Positions 63,977-64,000 of a stretch of 64,000 nucleotides of DNA are shown piece after piece (position 1 is the stretch's first letter; each line of letters opens with the position of its first letter). The translations under genes were made by a program, and so were the position numbers. The notes beneath the pieces are model-generated. The model was not told the origin of the DNA and made no database searches. It saw only the letters and a program-made list of their open reading frames with translations. The DNA comes from Niabella agricola (GTDB taxonomy: Bacteria; Bacteroidota; Bacteroidia; Chitinophagales; Chitinophagaceae): assembly GCF_021538615.1 (NCBI RefSeq), contig NZ_JAJHIZ010000003.1, positions 4,712,001 through 4,776,000 of the forward strand. Direction: 5' to 3'.

Positions 63977-64000
63977 AAGTAGCCATTTTAGCAGATGAGG
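63964..64000 (+). CDS. Start of a possible response regulator, runs off right edge
   Basis: Twelve codons, MYKIKVAILADE, then the window ends. The first residues resemble the N-terminal strand and acidic pocket of receiver domains (KIKVAIVDDH and similar), so a NarL/LuxR-type response regulator is possible. The assignment is tentative; there is too little sequence to decide. Confidence 0.35.
   Translation, partial: MYKIKVAILADE

Noticed and set aside
1..64000. tRNA, rRNA or riboswitch genes
   Set aside because: Reading the intergenic regions gave no cloverleaf with a GTTCGAATCC-type arm and no known riboswitch core; a tRNAscan-SE or Infernal run would decide it.

Overview
The window looks like a chromosomal segment of a Bacteroidota species, most likely family Chitinophagaceae (Niabella/Chitinophaga-like). 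The support is a SusC/SusD pair with GH51 arabinofuranosidases, several DUF families and lipoproteins typical of that phylum, start sites that mostly lack Shine-Dalgarno sequences, and a few promoters of the Bacteroidota form TAnnTTTG. No rRNA, tRNA, CRISPR array, complete insertion sequence, prophage or replication origin was recognised.

Layout. 0-2.7 kb: the end of a YkuD-like protein, two tandem paralogous four-cysteine secreted proteins, a MITE-like palindrome and a small outer-membrane barrel. 2.9-5.5 kb: valS, carrying an in-frame heptanucleotide repeat. 5.9-15.3 kb: DUF4240 lipoprotein plus kptA, a large inverted-repeat element, an FtsX-type permease, a rhomboid protease, a NIPSNAP protein, a macro-domain protein, a run-on hypothetical gene and an XRE regulator. 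15.5-24.7 kb: a minus-strand multidrug efflux locus in the order tetR, adaptor (MFP), RND pump, outer-membrane factor, Bcr/CflA-type MFS. Two clusters of palindromic REP-like repeats in opposite orientation bracket its last two genes. 25-29.8 kb: a DUF1016/YhcG nuclease-like gene and small lipoproteins. 29.9-42.1 kb: a polysaccharide utilisation locus read as FAD oxidoreductase, MFS transporter, SusC (frameshifted), SusD, GH51, GH51, with a divergent LacI regulator and a matching palindrome between them. The predicted use is import and cleavage of an arabinose-containing glycan. 42.3-45.3 kb: a DUF2625 protein and a tetR / HMA-like / MFS operon. 45.5-53.6 kb: small envelope proteins, a VOC enzyme and a very large alpha-2-macroglobulin gene with many frameshifts. 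53.7-63.2 kb: housekeeping and metabolic genes (pcm, LysE exporter, Fe-S oxidoreductase, phosphoribosyltransferase, dienelactone hydrolase, cmk, Gfo/Idh/MocA oxidoreductase, C1 peptidase). The right edge holds the first codons of what may be a response regulator, overlapped by a possible leader ORF.

Two themes stand out. First, intergenic DNA is rich in palindromic repeat families (at least six kinds), and some of this material sits inside coding sequence (valS, the DUF1016 gene). Second, about eleven single-base frameshifts, nearly all in short homopolymers, fall between 37.8 and 53.4 kb and none were noticed elsewhere. Base-calling or assembly error is as likely as genuine gene decay, and the broken genes there should be read with that in mind.
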